A stretch of 64,000 bases of DNA, from positions 62,001 through 126,000 of the forward strand of contig NZ_QEII01000299.1 of assembly GCF_003347515.1 (NCBI RefSeq). Reading direction: 5' to 3'. The DNA is from Rhodoferax ferrireducens. GTDB lineage: Bacteria > Pseudomonadota > Gammaproteobacteria > Burkholderiales > Burkholderiaceae_C. Under the pieces are notes generated by a model, which did not search any database, was not told the origin of the DNA, and saw only the letters and a list, made by a program, of their open reading frames with translations. Both the position numbers and the translations under genes were made by a program. Of the stretch, positions 8,723 through 16,976 are shown in pieces. Position 1 is the stretch's first letter. Each line of letters starts with the position of its first letter.

Positions 8723-9460
8723 TCAATGTCCCCCTTGTCCAAACAAGTCTGGAATGCGACTGCGACGTTCAATGGCCGCCATGAAGCGATTCACGATCAT
8801 TGCAGTGATCAGGTACAGCACTGTCGCTGCGCCGAAGGCTTCATAGGTCTTGAACGTGAACTCATTCATTTGGCGCGCCTGGGCGGTTAGCTCCAGCAAT
8901 CCAATCGTGAGTGCCACAGACGAATTTTTGAAAATTGTCATGAATTCGCTGGTAAGTGGCGGAATGATCAGCCGGGCTGCCTGTGGAAGCATCACGTTCG
9001 CGTAGGCCTGTGGCAACGTCATTCCCAGGGCAAGGGCTGCGTTCTTCTGCCCCTTTGGCAGAGTGTTGATGCCGGCTTTGACCTGCTCTGCGATCCGGGC
9101 AGAGGTGAACAATCCCAGGCAAAGAACTGAAGTGACAAAGGGTCCCCAGGGTGGAAGAATTCCCTTGATCCAATCGCCCATCGCCTTTGGCAGCAACTCA
9201 GGCAACACGAAATACCATAGAAACAACTGCACCAGAAGCGGGATATTGCGGAAGATTTCGACATACGCATCACCGAGTCTCACCACCCACTTTGGGGGTA
9301 GGGTTCGCAGCACACCTACAAAAAAACCTAGTGCCAGCGCCAACACCCAGGCGCAAAGTGCCAATGCCACCGTCCAACCAAGGCCCGAGATGAACCAATC
9401 AAGGTAATTGACACCTGGGTCGGGCGTTTGCTCAAAAAAAACGTTCCACTGAAGTGCCAT
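8723..9460 (-). CDS. polar amino acid ABC transporter permease (GltJ-like)
   Basis: Starting at the ATG at 9460, preceded by AGGA, the protein has 245 residues and begins MALQWNVFFEQTPD, as GltJ homologues do; an upstream in-frame extension to 9562 is not family-like. It carries the HisM-type membrane core and the EAA loop (ARIAEQVKAGINTLPKGQKNA). With the adjacent GltK-like protein it forms the translocation path for a glutamate/aspartate-type amino acid. A 122-bp gap separates it from the binding-protein gene upstream, long enough for an internal attenuator or stabilising hairpin, common in such operons. Confidence 0.92.
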   Translation of the reverse strand: MALQWNVFFEQTPDPGVNYLDWFISGLGWTVALALCAWVLALALGFFVGVLRTLPPKWVVRLGDAYVEIFRNIPLLVQLFLWYFVLPELLPKAMGDWIKGILPPWGPFVTSVLCLGLFTSARIAEQVKAGINTLPKGQKNAALALGMTLPQAYANVMLPQAARLIIPPLTSEFMTIFKNSSVALTIGLLELTAQARQMNEFTFKTYEAFGAATVLYLITAMIVNRFMAAIERRSRIPDLFGQGGH

Positions 9461-9582
9461 GATTTGGAGTCCTTTGTGACTGTCTGCCACGCATCGGTTA
9501 GTCCTGTTGAAACAGATACATCCAGTCCGCAGACCAAATGCGATTTGGACTACAGGTGCCAACCGTTACGTGGTGCTCGGAA

Positions 9583-10503
9583 TCAATGGGCGGCGTGATC
9601 CGACGGAGTCTTGATGAGAGTTTTAAGCCCTTCTGGCATCGGGTAGCCGATATTCACGCCGTTGGGTGCGATGGGCCCCTGGAACCATTTTGCGTAGATG
9701 TTTTTGATTTCGCCAGATGCCATCAGCTTGGTCAAAGTAGAGTCAATAATCTTCTTGAATTGAGGATCGTCTTTTCTCATCATCAGTGCGTAGGGGTCTC
9801 CACCGAAAGAGTCCTGCAGCAGGACGAGAGCCAGAGGGTCACGAGCGTTTGCACGCAAACCCGCCACCAAAACATCGTCCTCCATGAAAGCCATGGCACG
9901 TCCTGATTCCACAGTCAGCAGGGATTCAGCGTGGTCCTTTCCAGACATGAGAACCAAGCCGAGCTTGCGCTCGTCGTTTATCGTACGGATCAAGGTGGCA
10001 GTGTCGGTGCCCTGTGTCACAACAACGGCTTTACCCTTGAGATCGTCAATCGTCTTGAGTCCGGAGCCAGTCTTGGCGATGAACTTTTTGGCGACCCAGA
10101 ACGTTGATACGGAAAAACCAACTTCTTCCTGGCGCTTGATGTAATTAGCGGTCGACCCACATTCCAGATCAACCGCGCCGTTCTTGACCAGTGGAATTCG
10201 GTTTGAGGAATTCACCGGTTGCAGCTTCACTTGCAGGTTTGGAATTTTGAGCTCCGCCTTGACTGCATCTACGACTTTGTTGCACAGGTCCATGGAGTAA
10301 CCAACAGGTTGCTGTTTGTCGTCGTAGTAGGCAAACGGTACTGAAGACTCGCGGTGTCCTAGAGTGATAGTGCCGGTTTCCTTGATTTTTTTCATCGTAC
10401 CAGTCAGTTCTTGAGCTGATGCCTGGGTGGCGGATACCGTGATGAATGTGCCAACCAAAAATGCCAGCTTTGCAAAGCGCATTGAATTGAAAGAGGAACG
10501 CAT
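9583..10503 (-). CDS. amino acid ABC transporter substrate-binding protein (GltI-like)
   Basis: The start is set at the ATG at 10503, which has GGAG 6 bases upstream and opens a good signal peptide (MRSSFNSMRFAKLAFLV, ending ASAQ); the frame stays open further upstream without support. The 306-residue product matches SBP_bac_3 proteins of the GltI type: GTITLGHRESSVPFAYYD near the mature N-terminus, GYSMDLCNKVVDAVK, and VDLECGSTANY (the substrate pocket). It captures an acidic or related amino acid in the periplasm. It is the first gene of the operon driven by the sigma-54 promoter at 10647-10663. Confidence 0.93.
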   Translation of the reverse strand: MRSSFNSMRFAKLAFLVGTFITVSATQASAQELTGTMKKIKETGTITLGHRESSVPFAYYDDKQQPVGYSMDLCNKVVDAVKAELKIPNLQVKLQPVNSSNRIPLVKNGAVDLECGSTANYIKRQEEVGFSVSTFWVAKKFIAKTGSGLKTIDDLKGKAVVVTQGTDTATLIRTINDERKLGLVLMSGKDHAESLLTVESGRAMAFMEDDVLVAGLRANARDPLALVLLQDSFGGDPYALMMRKDDPQFKKIIDSTLTKLMASGEIKNIYAKWFQGPIAPNGVNIGYPMPEGLKTLIKTPSDHAAH

Positions 10504-10618
10504 TGGAGTCTCCAAAAATTGCGGGGTAAAAACACCATGTGACCTGACCATCAGACCCCATGAAAAGGAAATCAACTGCCGCCCACATGGAAACGTATGT
10601 TTCACCTTTTGCAAACTA

Positions 10619-10632
10619 GCAACAAATGATTC
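10619..10632. promoter_or_regulatory. copy 1 of GCAACAAATGTTTC-like motif, candidate RpiR operator
   Basis: The sequence GCAACAAATGATTC differs by one base from the motif copy at 10749. It lies just downstream of the predicted sigma-54 promoter of the amino acid operon. The motif is an imperfect palindrome and recurs only around this operon and the RpiR gene as far as I can see by reading. Function is inferred. Confidence 0.4.
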
Positions 10633-10646
10633 CTTCAAGCCGATAT

Positions 10647-10663
10647 TGCAACGTTTGTGCCAA
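10647..10663 (-). promoter_or_regulatory. sigma-54 (RpoN) promoter of the GltI-GltJ-GltK-GltL-aminotransferase-AhpD-like operon
   Basis: On the minus strand this reads TTGGCACAAACGTTGCA. It contains the -24 GG and -12 GC elements with exactly 10 bases between them, in the extended consensus TTGGCAC-N5-TTGCA. The predicted start of transcription, about 12 bases beyond the GC, leaves a leader of roughly 130 nt before the ATG at 10503. Such promoters need a bacterial enhancer-binding protein such as NtrC; none is encoded nearby. Confidence 0.8.
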
Positions 10664-10748
10664 ATTTAAACAATAGGGGTTTTTACTTAAGAAATGCGGA
10701 TATCAAAGGACTTTCCTAGGGCATCCGATGATTCGCATCAATATTTCC

Positions 10749-10762
10749 GCAACAAATGTTTC
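10749..10762. promoter_or_regulatory. copy 2 of GCAACAAATGTTTC motif, candidate RpiR operator
   Basis: This is the best palindromic copy (GCAACA-AA-TGTTTC, five of six arm positions pair). It sits about 90 bp upstream of the sigma-54 promoter, between the RpiR gene and the operon, where an activator or repressor could act. Confidence 0.4.
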
Positions 10763-10765
10763 AAC

Positions 10766-10783
10766 TGGTGCGCTCGCGCACCA
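10766..10783. repeat. hairpin downstream of the RpiR gene
   Basis: A perfect stem TGGTGCG/CGCACCA with a CTCG loop lies 28 bases past the RpiR stop codon. There is no U-run after it on the minus strand, so it is at most a weak terminator or an mRNA-stabilising hairpin between the two same-strand units. Confidence 0.4.
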
Positions 10784-10810
10784 ATTCCGGGCGCCTTGCC
10801 ACCATTCAAT

Positions 10811-11683
10811 TCACCGGATTGGGGTGCGTCGCGTCGGTGCCTGAAGGTAGGCACCTGATTCAAAGAGACTTTGCTCAGTCTGATCAATTTTCTTCACAAT
10901 GCCTTCGCCAGCATCCGCGACAAGCAATTCCAGCAATGCCTCTGTCACAGCCACCGCTGCGGCAACAGAAGGGAAAAACGAAGGGCTTGTTGCGGAGAAA
11001 AGAACCGGCACATCGGATGCCAATGCCAACGGTGAAGCATTGCTGTCAGTCAGGGCAATGATTTTGGCACCAGCAGTTCTTGCTGCTTCGACAACGGCAA
11101 GTGATTCGCGGGAATACGGTGCGAAGCTGATGGCGACGACGACATCTTGCTTGGAAATAGACCGCATTTGCATCTCAAGTCCGCCGCCCTGCCCATCAAT
11201 GAGATGCACTGAATCCCGAAACAAACGGTAGCCATAGACCAGCGCATACGCCACCGGAAAGCTCGCTCGAAATCCGGCGACATGCACGGACCTGGATTTT
11301 TTTAACGCTTTGGCTGCGTCTTTCAGTGCCGATGCGCAAAGTGCCTCGGTCAGTACCAGGTTGGCTTGCTGCGCCGAAAAAAGCTCCCCCACCAGATCAG
11401 CTGTTTTTCCTCTGGTAGTCAGGTTCTTTGCACGCTCTCCATACCCTTCCCTGCGCAATCCCAGATCTTCCGCAAAAGCTGACTTCAGCTCAGGCCAACC
11501 GCTGAATCCAAGTTGTTGCGCCAATCGCACCAAGGTTGAGGGTTGCGCCTTCGCATGCTCAGCCAAAGTTCGCATGGAAGAAATCACCACATCGTTGGGG
11601 TGATCCACGATAAACCGCGCCGCGGCCCGGAGCGTGGGACTCAATGCTGGAAATTGATCAAGAATTTTCTCTTTGGCGCGCAT
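10811..11683 (-). CDS. MurR/RpiR family transcriptional regulator
   Basis: The 290-residue protein has the RpiR N-terminal HTH (about 1-77; ALSPTLRAAARFIVDHPNDV and PSTLVRLAQQLGFSGWPELK are diagnostic) and a C-terminal SIS domain (about 125-260; SISKQDVVVAISFAPYSRESLAVVEAA). SIS domains usually bind phosphosugars, but RpiR members also control amine and amino-acid catabolic genes. It lies directly upstream of, and on the same strand as, the amino acid transport/aminotransferase operon and probably regulates it. A motif similar to those in front of that operon also lies upstream of its own start. Confidence 0.9.
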   Translation of the reverse strand: MRAKEKILDQFPALSPTLRAAARFIVDHPNDVVISSMRTLAEHAKAQPSTLVRLAQQLGFSGWPELKSAFAEDLGLRREGYGERAKNLTTRGKTADLVGELFSAQQANLVLTEALCASALKDAAKALKKSRSVHVAGFRASFPVAYALVYGYRLFRDSVHLIDGQGGGLEMQMRSISKQDVVVAISFAPYSRESLAVVEAARTAGAKIIALTDSNASPLALASDVPVLFSATSPSFFPSVAAAVAVTEALLELLVADAGEGIVKKIDQTEQSLFESGAYLQAPTRRTPIR

Positions 11684-11715
11684 AGCTACCTCGCTGAAAC
11701 ATACGCATCATTTTT

Positions 11716-11729
11716 GCATCAAATGTTCC
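11716..11729. promoter_or_regulatory. copy 3 of the candidate RpiR operator, upstream of the RpiR gene
   Basis: GCATCAAATGTTCC resembles the copies at 10619 and 10749 (12 of 14 bases match copy 2) and lies about 33 bp upstream of the RpiR start, consistent with autoregulation. Confidence 0.35.
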
Positions 11730-11868
11730 GTGCGCATAAAAGTAGTATTAAAGCAATGTGCTGGCATCCGAGCTTGGAGCTGGAAAATGAGGGCTCAAGA
11801 CGGGTTCGACGCATCTCGTTGACGTGAATTTGGCATGCTCCATACCGGCCGCTCACGACCGACCGAAG

Positions 11869-11887
11869 ATGGTCGAGACCCGACCAT
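11869..11887. repeat. perfect 7-bp inverted repeat with 5-base loop
   Basis: Arms ATGGTCG and CGACCAT flank AGACC. It is about 110 bp downstream of the stop of the minus-strand DUF6064 gene and has no U-run, so its role is unclear. Confidence 0.4.
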
Positions 11888-12000
11888 TGCCCAGAAATAC
11901 CTGACTTCCAAGAATCAATCTTTCCTCATCATTCAGCGATACAGATTTGGCCAGCACGCCGACCAACAGGCATCCGTCTCAACTGCACCTCGCGGTTCAA

Positions 12001-12633
12001 TCAGCCACCCGCCATCACCCATAAAGTCGCCGCGCCCACCAGCAGCGACAACGTGGGAATGACGGCCAACACACAGCACCGACTGCGCGACAGCGGCTGT
12101 GCGCTGGCCAGCAGCAGGCCCAGGCTGGCCAGCGCCGTCGGCTCCGGCGTCAACCCGAACAGCTCGATCTGCGTCCACGGCCGGCCGGCGAACAGCCCGG
12201 CCAGCGGATACAGCAGCACGCCGCTGAGGGCCAACAGCCAGCCGAGGTTCCGCACGCGAACACCCATTCCAACAACACCAGCAGTCGGCCCGTGCCCGTC
12301 GCGCGGCAAGGCGCCCAAGCCCAGCAGCAACACAGCCTGAATCGCGAAGGCCACGGCGAAGTACTGCGCCGCCCAGTTGATACTGGCATAGCGCTGCCAG
12401 TGAAAAGCCCAGCCGACCCAGAGCCAGATGGCAGCGAGCAGGGCCGCCAGCACGCGACCGGCACCGGCGCGCCGGCTTGCGGCCAGCCCCAGCGCGACCA
12501 GGCCGGCGGCGAGCGCGACCAGCTGCGCCGGCCAGACCTCGCGGTGGTAGAGCTCGATCAGGCGCCAGTAGGTCGCGGGCGAAAACATCAGCAAGTCGGA
12601 CAGCCGGTAGCTCCACCAGTCGGACATGCTCAC
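12001..12633 (-). CDS. DUF6064 family integral membrane protein
   Basis: The 210-residue protein starts with a short amphipathic segment (DWWSYRLSDLLMFSPATYWRLIELYH, characteristic of DUF6064) followed by about six hydrophobic helices. Function is unknown for the family. Its ATG overlaps the stop of the aldo/keto reductase gene (ATGA), so the two are translationally coupled. Glycine, alanine and leucine make up most of the helices, and no catalytic residues can be pointed to. Confidence 0.75.
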   Translation of the reverse strand: MSMSDWWSYRLSDLLMFSPATYWRLIELYHREVWPAQLVALAAGLVALGLAASRRAGAGRVLAALLAAIWLWVGWAFHWQRYASINWAAQYFAVAFAIQAVLLLGLGALPRDGHGPTAGVVGMGVRVRNLGWLLALSGVLLYPLAGLFAGRPWTQIELFGLTPEPTALASLGLLLASAQPLSRSRCCVLAVIPTLSLLVGAATLWVMAGG

Positions 12634-13544
12634 AGCCTCTCGACGTGGGCGACCATGCGCTGGCGAAAGGCTTCGTCGGGCAGCCGGCCGCGGGCGGCGC
12701 CCATGTTCTCGCGCACATGGGCGATATCGCGGGTGGCCGGAATCGCGCAGCTCACGGCCGGGTGCGAGACGATGAACTTCAACGCGAACTGGGCCCAGTT
12801 GACGCAGTCGATCTCGCTGGCCCAGGCCGGCAGCGGGTGACGCTGCAGCTGGCGCAGCAGCGCGCCCTGGCGAAACGGCCGGTTCACCAGCACGGCGATG
12901 CCGCGCTCGCGCGCCAACGGCAGTAGCCGCTCCTCGGCCTCGCGGTCGAGCAGGTTGTAGCTGAACTGCACGAAGTCGATGCGCTGACTGCGCATAAGAT
13001 GTTCGAACTCGCGGTGGCGGCGGCCCTCCGAGGTGGTGATGCCGACATAGCGCAGCTGGCCGGCCGCTTTCATGGCCTGCAGCAGCGGCAGCTGTTCCTG
13101 CCAGGCGACCAGGTTGTGGACCTGCAGCAGGTCGAAGCGCGGCAGCCGCCAGAGCTGGCGCGAGGCCTCGATTTGCGCCGCCCCGCTCGACGAGGTCCAG
13201 ACCTTGTCGGCGGCAAAAACGCGCCGCTGCGCCGACAGCGTTTGCAGGCCGTCGCCAATCACACCTTGCGAGGAACCGTACATGGGCGAGGAATCAATGA
13301 GGCGGCCGCCGGCCTCGAAGAAGTGGCGCATGACCTCGGCGCAATGCACGCGCGCCGGGCGGTCGTTGCCGACGTTGAAGGTGATCCAGCTGCCCAGCCC
13401 GACCAGCGGTATCTGCTCGCCGGACGAGTCGATGGTTCTGGTCAGCAGCTGCGGCAACGCCATGTTTTGGGCCTGCACTTGCACAGACGCGCCCGCCGCG
13501 CCCAGCGTGGGAATCAGCTGCAGCAACAGATCGCGGCGTCTCAT
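12630..13544 (-). CDS. exported aldo/keto reductase family protein
   Basis: The 304-residue product starts MRRRDLLLQL followed by a hydrophobic stretch ending VQAQ, a probable Tat-type signal peptide, so it likely works in the periplasm. The AKR barrel is recognisable by the Asp-x4-Tyr segment (DSSPMYGSSQGVIGDGL), a lysine-strand equivalent (AADKVWTSSS) and DLLQVHN. The predicted periplasmic location is unusual for NADPH-dependent enzymes but is seen in a subset of AKRs of this type. It forms a two-gene unit with the DUF6064 gene. Confidence 0.82.
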   Translation of the reverse strand: MRRRDLLLQLIPTLGAAGASVQVQAQNMALPQLLTRTIDSSGEQIPLVGLGSWITFNVGNDRPARVHCAEVMRHFFEAGGRLIDSSPMYGSSQGVIGDGLQTLSAQRRVFAADKVWTSSSGAAQIEASRQLWRLPRFDLLQVHNLVAWQEQLPLLQAMKAAGQLRYVGITTSEGRRHREFEHLMRSQRIDFVQFSYNLLDREAEERLLPLARERGIAVLVNRPFRQGALLRQLQRHPLPAWASEIDCVNWAQFALKFIVSHPAVSCAIPATRDIAHVRENMGAARGRLPDEAFRQRMVAHVERL

Positions 13545-13608
13545 TTTTTCAGCCTAGCACAGGGGCAAAGCGCGCGCAGTAGCATCAACACCCAACCCGA
13601 AAGACGTC

Positions 13609-14205
13609 ATGGAGAACCGCATGATGAAGCTGAGCCGAACCACCCGTCTTCTCACGCTGCTGGCCGTGCTGGCCTGGAGCCCATTCGCCTTGGCCGACGA
13701 GGCGGCCTTGTGGTCGCTACTGCAGGGCGGCGGCCAGGTGGTGCTGATCCGCCACGCCTTGACCACTGCGGGCGTGGGCGACCCGCCGGGCATGACGCTG
13801 GCCGATTGCAACACGCAGCGCAATCTGAACGAGGAAGGCCGGGCGCAGGCGCGCCAGCTCGGCGTGGCTTGGCACGCACGCGGCGTGGCGGTGGGACGGC
13901 TGCTGTCCAGCCCCTGGTGCCGCTGCGTTGAGACCGCGCGGCTGGCCTTCGGCCAAACGCCCGAGCTCGCATCGGCGCTGGGCAATCTGTTCGATCACCC
14001 GGAGCGCGTGGCCCGACAGCTGACCGAGCTCACACCGCTGGTCAGCCAGACGCCGGCGCGCGGTAACACGGTGTTGATGTCGCACGGCTCCACCATCCAG
14101 GCGCTGACCGGCATCTCACCGGCCACGGCGGAGATGGTGGTGCTCACGCCTCAGGGCAGCGGCGGCTTCACGGTCGCCGGACGACTGAGCGCGCGCTCGC
14201 CCTGA
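13609..14205 (+). CDS. exported histidine phosphatase superfamily protein
   Basis: The 198-residue protein carries an N-terminal signal peptide (hydrophobic core then FALADEA) and a phosphoglycerate-mutase-like domain. The catalytic motif reads LIRHALTT rather than the usual RHGxT, with the second histidine in VLMSHGSTIQ near residue 163 and the LSSPWCRCVETA segment that normally carries the phosphate-binding arginine. It would be a periplasmic phosphomonoesterase of unknown substrate. A second ATG four codons in (13621) is a possible alternative start. It is divergent from the aldo/keto reductase gene. Confidence 0.85.
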   Translation: MENRMMKLSRTTRLLTLLAVLAWSPFALADEAALWSLLQGGGQVVLIRHALTTAGVGDPPGMTLADCNTQRNLNEEGRAQARQLGVAWHARGVAVGRLLSSPWCRCVETARLAFGQTPELASALGNLFDHPERVARQLTELTPLVSQTPARGNTVLMSHGSTIQALTGISPATAEMVVLTPQGSGGFTVAGRLSARSP

Positions 14206-14278
14206 CGGCCACCAGCGCACAGCGCCGACACGTCAATGTCAAACCCTGAGAATCAGGGTTTATACGAATGTTTAATTT

Positions 14279-14296
14279 ATTGTACGTTAGTACAAT
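14279..14296. promoter_or_regulatory. TetR operator 1: perfect palindrome upstream of the NMT1-type ABC operon
   Basis: ATTGTAC-GTTA-GTACAAT is a perfect palindrome 74 bp upstream of the binding-protein start. Related copies lie upstream of the porin (20022) and of the TetR gene itself (21296). The shared TTGTAC-N4-GTACAA core defines a local regulon controlled, by inference, by the TetR protein at 21363. Confidence 0.65.
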
Positions 14297-14369
14297 TCAA
14301 ACTTGAAGCAGGTTTATACCGAGCGCTTGCCCACTCGGCTCCTGCCACCTCTAACTCTTTGGAGACCCC

Positions 14370-15320
14370 ATGAAACGCCGTCAACTGATCCGAACCGCCG
14401 TCGGCCTCGCCTTCACCGCCGCCCTCGCCGCCCTGCCCGCGCAGGCCCAAAGCACGACAAAAATCGCCTACGGCTACACGGCGGTCAGCGATTTCGCCTC
14501 GGTGTTTGTCGCCGCCGAAGAAGGCTATTTCAAGAAGCGCGGCCTGGACGTGGAATTGAAATTCATGCCGCTGAACTCCGCCATTCCGGCCGCCGTCCAG
14601 TCCGATTCGCTGCAGATGGGCGGCCCGACCCCGACCGTGTTCCTGCAGTCGATCGATGGCGGCCTGGACCATGTGGTGCTGGCCGGCGGCGGTGTGCTGT
14701 CCAAGACCTACACCGATCTGGCGGCGGTGGCGCGCGCCGGCTCCGGCATTCGCACGGCGCAAGATTTTGTCGGCAAAAAAGTCGGCGTGCCGGGCCTGGG
14801 GGCGCTGCTGCATGTGACCTTTCGCCAGTGGCTCAAGAGCAATGGCGTGGACTATCGCAAGGTCAGCTTCATCGAGGCGCCCTTCCCGCAGCACGCCGAC
14901 CTGATCCGCGGCGGCTCGATTGACGCGGTGATCACGGCCGGGCCCTTCATGGCGCGCATCGTCGACGGCGGCACCGGCTATGTGGCCTCGTTCTACACCA
15001 CCTTTCTGCCCGAGGGCCTGCCCACCATTGTTCATGCCGCCCGGCGCGACTGGGCGCGGGCCAACCCGGCGGCGGTCAAAGCCTTTACCCAGGCGGTGCA
15101 GGAAGGCGCGACCTTCATGCTGAACCCCAAGAACGATGGCCGGGTGCGCGAAGCGCTGGCCAAGTACCTGCGCCTGCCGGCGCCCGCCGTGGCAAAGATG
15201 CAGATTTCCCCGCCCGGCCCGGTGGTCGGTGAGCGTGCGCTCGGCAGCTGGATCCAGATGATGAATGGGCAGGAGATGCTGAAGACCGCGCCCGTCGCCA
15301 CGATGCTGATCTTCAAATAG
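14370..15320 (+). CDS. NitT/TauT-type ABC transporter substrate-binding protein (NMT1/THI5-like)
   Basis: The 316-residue product begins with a Tat-like signal (MKRRQLIRTAVGLAF, cleaved near AQAQS). The mature part is an NMT1-type type 2 binding protein: KIAYGYTAVSDFASVFVAAEEGYF, LDVELKFMPLNSAIPAAVQSDSLQMG, and GKKVGVPGLGALLHVTF. It would bind a small aromatic or carboxylic compound in the periplasm. The operon continues with ATPase, two permeases, a cyclase and a fumarylacetoacetase, which suggests that the ligand is an aromatic acid or a related ring-cleavage substrate; this is inferred. Confidence 0.9.
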   Translation: MKRRQLIRTAVGLAFTAALAALPAQAQSTTKIAYGYTAVSDFASVFVAAEEGYFKKRGLDVELKFMPLNSAIPAAVQSDSLQMGGPTPTVFLQSIDGGLDHVVLAGGGVLSKTYTDLAAVARAGSGIRTAQDFVGKKVGVPGLGALLHVTFRQWLKSNGVDYRKVSFIEAPFPQHADLIRGGSIDAVITAGPFMARIVDGGTGYVASFYTTFLPEGLPTIVHAARRDWARANPAAVKAFTQAVQEGATFMLNPKNDGRVREALAKYLRLPAPAVAKMQISPPGPVVGERALGSWIQMMNGQEMLKTAPVATMLIFK

Positions 15321-15376
15321 ACGCTATTATTTTTATAGCTGTCTGCGCTTATTCTATAAGCGCTAGAGGCCTATTT
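15321..15376 (+). repeat. dispersed ~55-bp repeat, copy A
   Basis: This copy starts right after the TAG stop of the binding-protein gene. It shows the family pattern: a CTATT...ATAGCT palindromic left end, a central TGCGCTT, and a right end CGCTAGAGGCC. Other copies lie at 22067, 22586, 29152, 32321, 34475, 46107 and 54102. Confidence 0.7.
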
Positions 15377-15397
15377 CATACTAAACCAACGAATCCC

Positions 15398-16168
15398 ATG
15401 ACCCCTGACCTGCTCGAATTCGACCAGCTAGCCATTCACCTGGGCGGGCGCGAAATCCTCTCGCCCACCAGTTTCTCGGTGGCGCGCGGCGAGTTCGTCT
15501 GCATCATCGGCCCCTCCGGCTGCGGCAAGACCACTTTGCTGCGCGCCGCCGCCGGCTTTGTCACGCCCAGCGCCGGCGCGGCGCGGCGCCACGGCGTGCC
15601 GATTAGCGGGCCCTCGCGCGAGGTGGCTTTTGTGTTCCAGGACTATGGCCGGGCGCTGCTGCCCTGGCGCACGGTGCAGGGCAATATCGCGCTGGCGCTG
15701 GAGGCGGCTCACATCCCGGCCGACCAGCAGCCGGCCCGCATCGCCAAAGTGCTGGCAACCGTGGGCCTGTCGGCACACGCCGCCAAGTTCCCGGCCCAGC
15801 TCTCGGGCGGCATGCAGCAGCGCGTGCAGATTGCGCGCTGCCTGGCGCAGGAGCCCGAGCTGCTGATGATGGACGAGCCCTTTGGCGCGCTCGACGCCAT
15901 GACGCGCGAGAGCCTGCAGGACGAGTTGTCCAGCCTGGTGCGCACCACCGGCCTGACCGTGCTGTTCGTCACCCACGATCTGGAAGAGGCCATCTACCTG
16001 AGCGACCGGGTGATTGCCCTGCGCGCCAACCCCACCGCCAACAAGCCCAGCTTGGCGGCCATGGTGGAAGTCAGGATCGAACGGCCGCGCGACCAGTTGC
16101 TGACCAAAGAGCACCCCGAATTCCTGCGCTTGCGCCGCGAGCTGTATGGCTTTCTGGGCCACCACTGA
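15398..16168 (+). CDS. NitT/TauT-type ABC transporter ATP-binding protein
   Basis: This is a 256-residue ATPase of the SsuB/TauB/NrtD group: Walker A GPSGCGKTT at 38-46, Q-loop in FVFQDYGRALLPWRTV, signature LSGGMQQRVQIARCL, Walker B MDEPFGALD and H-loop VTHDLEEAIYLSDRV. It energises uptake with the two permeases encoded next. The repeat copy A lies between the binding-protein gene and this one, within a 77-bp gap, so the repeat is inside the operon transcript. Confidence 0.93.
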   Translation: MTPDLLEFDQLAIHLGGREILSPTSFSVARGEFVCIIGPSGCGKTTLLRAAAGFVTPSAGAARRHGVPISGPSREVAFVFQDYGRALLPWRTVQGNIALALEAAHIPADQQPARIAKVLATVGLSAHAAKFPAQLSGGMQQRVQIARCLAQEPELLMMDEPFGALDAMTRESLQDELSSLVRTTGLTVLFVTHDLEEAIYLSDRVIALRANPTANKPSLAAMVEVRIERPRDQLLTKEHPEFLRLRRELYGFLGHH

Positions 16169-16181
16169 AAGGCGGCCAGTG

Positions 16182-16976
16182 ATGTTGCGCCTGCTCCGTC
16201 CCTTGCGTTATTTACGCCCCTTTGTCTTCCCGGCCCTGCTGCTGGCCGCGCTGGAGTGGTACGCCCGCACCTCCGGTCAGGGCAGCGATGCGGTGGCGCC
16301 GCCGAGCCTGGCCGCGCGCGCCCTGATGGGCGCGCTGTTGTCCACGGGCGAGTTTTCCATCCTGCAGGCCACCGCCTTCACCCTGGGCAGTGCCGGGCTT
16401 GGGCTGTTGCTCGGGCTGCTGAGCGGTGTCGGCTTGGGGGTGGTGCTGGGCCTGTCCCGGCGCGCCGCTGACATGAGCTTTTTGTCGGTCGAGGTGCTGC
16501 GCCCCATTCCCTCGGTGGCGCTGATCCCGCTGGCCATGCTGGTGTTCGGTTTTGGTTTTCGCATGGAAATCAGCATCGTCGCCTTCGCCACCTTCTGGCC
16601 GCTGCTGCTGCTGACGCAGGCCGCCGTGCAGCAGGTGGAGCCGCGCCTGCTGGAGGTGGCGACAGCGCTGAACCTGAGTCCGCTGGCGCGCACCACCAAG
16701 ATTGTGCTGCCGGCCGTGCTGCCGCGCTTGTTCGTCGCCCTGCGCCTGGGCGTGGCGATTGCGCTGGTGGTGGCGGTCACGGTGGAGATTGCCGCCAACC
16801 CCAGCGGCATGGGCTATGCGCTGATGATCGCGCAGCAAAGCCTGGCCCCCGAGCTGATGCTGGCCTGGCTGTTCTGGATCGGCCTGGTCGGCTATGCCCT
16901 CAACAGCGCCGCGCTGGGACTGCAACGTTGGGTCGCGCAACGCATGGGCGCCGCGCCTGCGGGAGCCGCGCCATGA
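16182..16976 (+). CDS. ABC transporter permease (SsuC/TauC-like), first of two
   Basis: The start at ATG 16182 follows AAGG by 9 bases; the longer frame from 16146 would overlap the ATPase gene by 23 bases without a binding site. The 264-residue protein has about six hydrophobic helices and the BPD_transp_1 EAA motif (EVATALNLSPLARTTKIVLPAVLPRLF). A conserved VEVLRPIPSVALIPLAML segment is typical of the nitrate/sulfonate/taurine permease family. Its stop overlaps the next start (ATGA). Confidence 0.9.
   Translation: MLRLLRPLRYLRPFVFPALLLAALEWYARTSGQGSDAVAPPSLAARALMGALLSTGEFSILQATAFTLGSAGLGLLLGLLSGVGLGVVLGLSRRAADMSFLSVEVLRPIPSVALIPLAMLVFGFGFRMEISIVAFATFWPLLLLTQAAVQQVEPRLLEVATALNLSPLARTTKIVLPAVLPRLFVALRLGVAIALVVAVTVEIAANPSGMGYALMIAQQSLAPELMLAWLFWIGLVGYALNSAALGLQRWVAQRMGAAPAGAAP

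Larger units (their letters stand above)
10504..10810. other. 307-bp intergenic control region of the amino acid operon
   Basis: No credible gene is present. The region holds the sigma-54 promoter, two copies of the candidate operator motif and the hairpin listed separately. It is AT-richer than the flanking genes. Confidence 0.6.
11684..12000. other. 317-bp gap between RpiR and DUF6064 genes
   Basis: I see no gene here. It contains the upstream motif of the RpiR gene on its left side and a perfect inverted repeat, ATGGTCG-N5-CGACCAT, at 11869-11887 that could be a hairpin after the convergent side or an operator. Confidence 0.5.
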
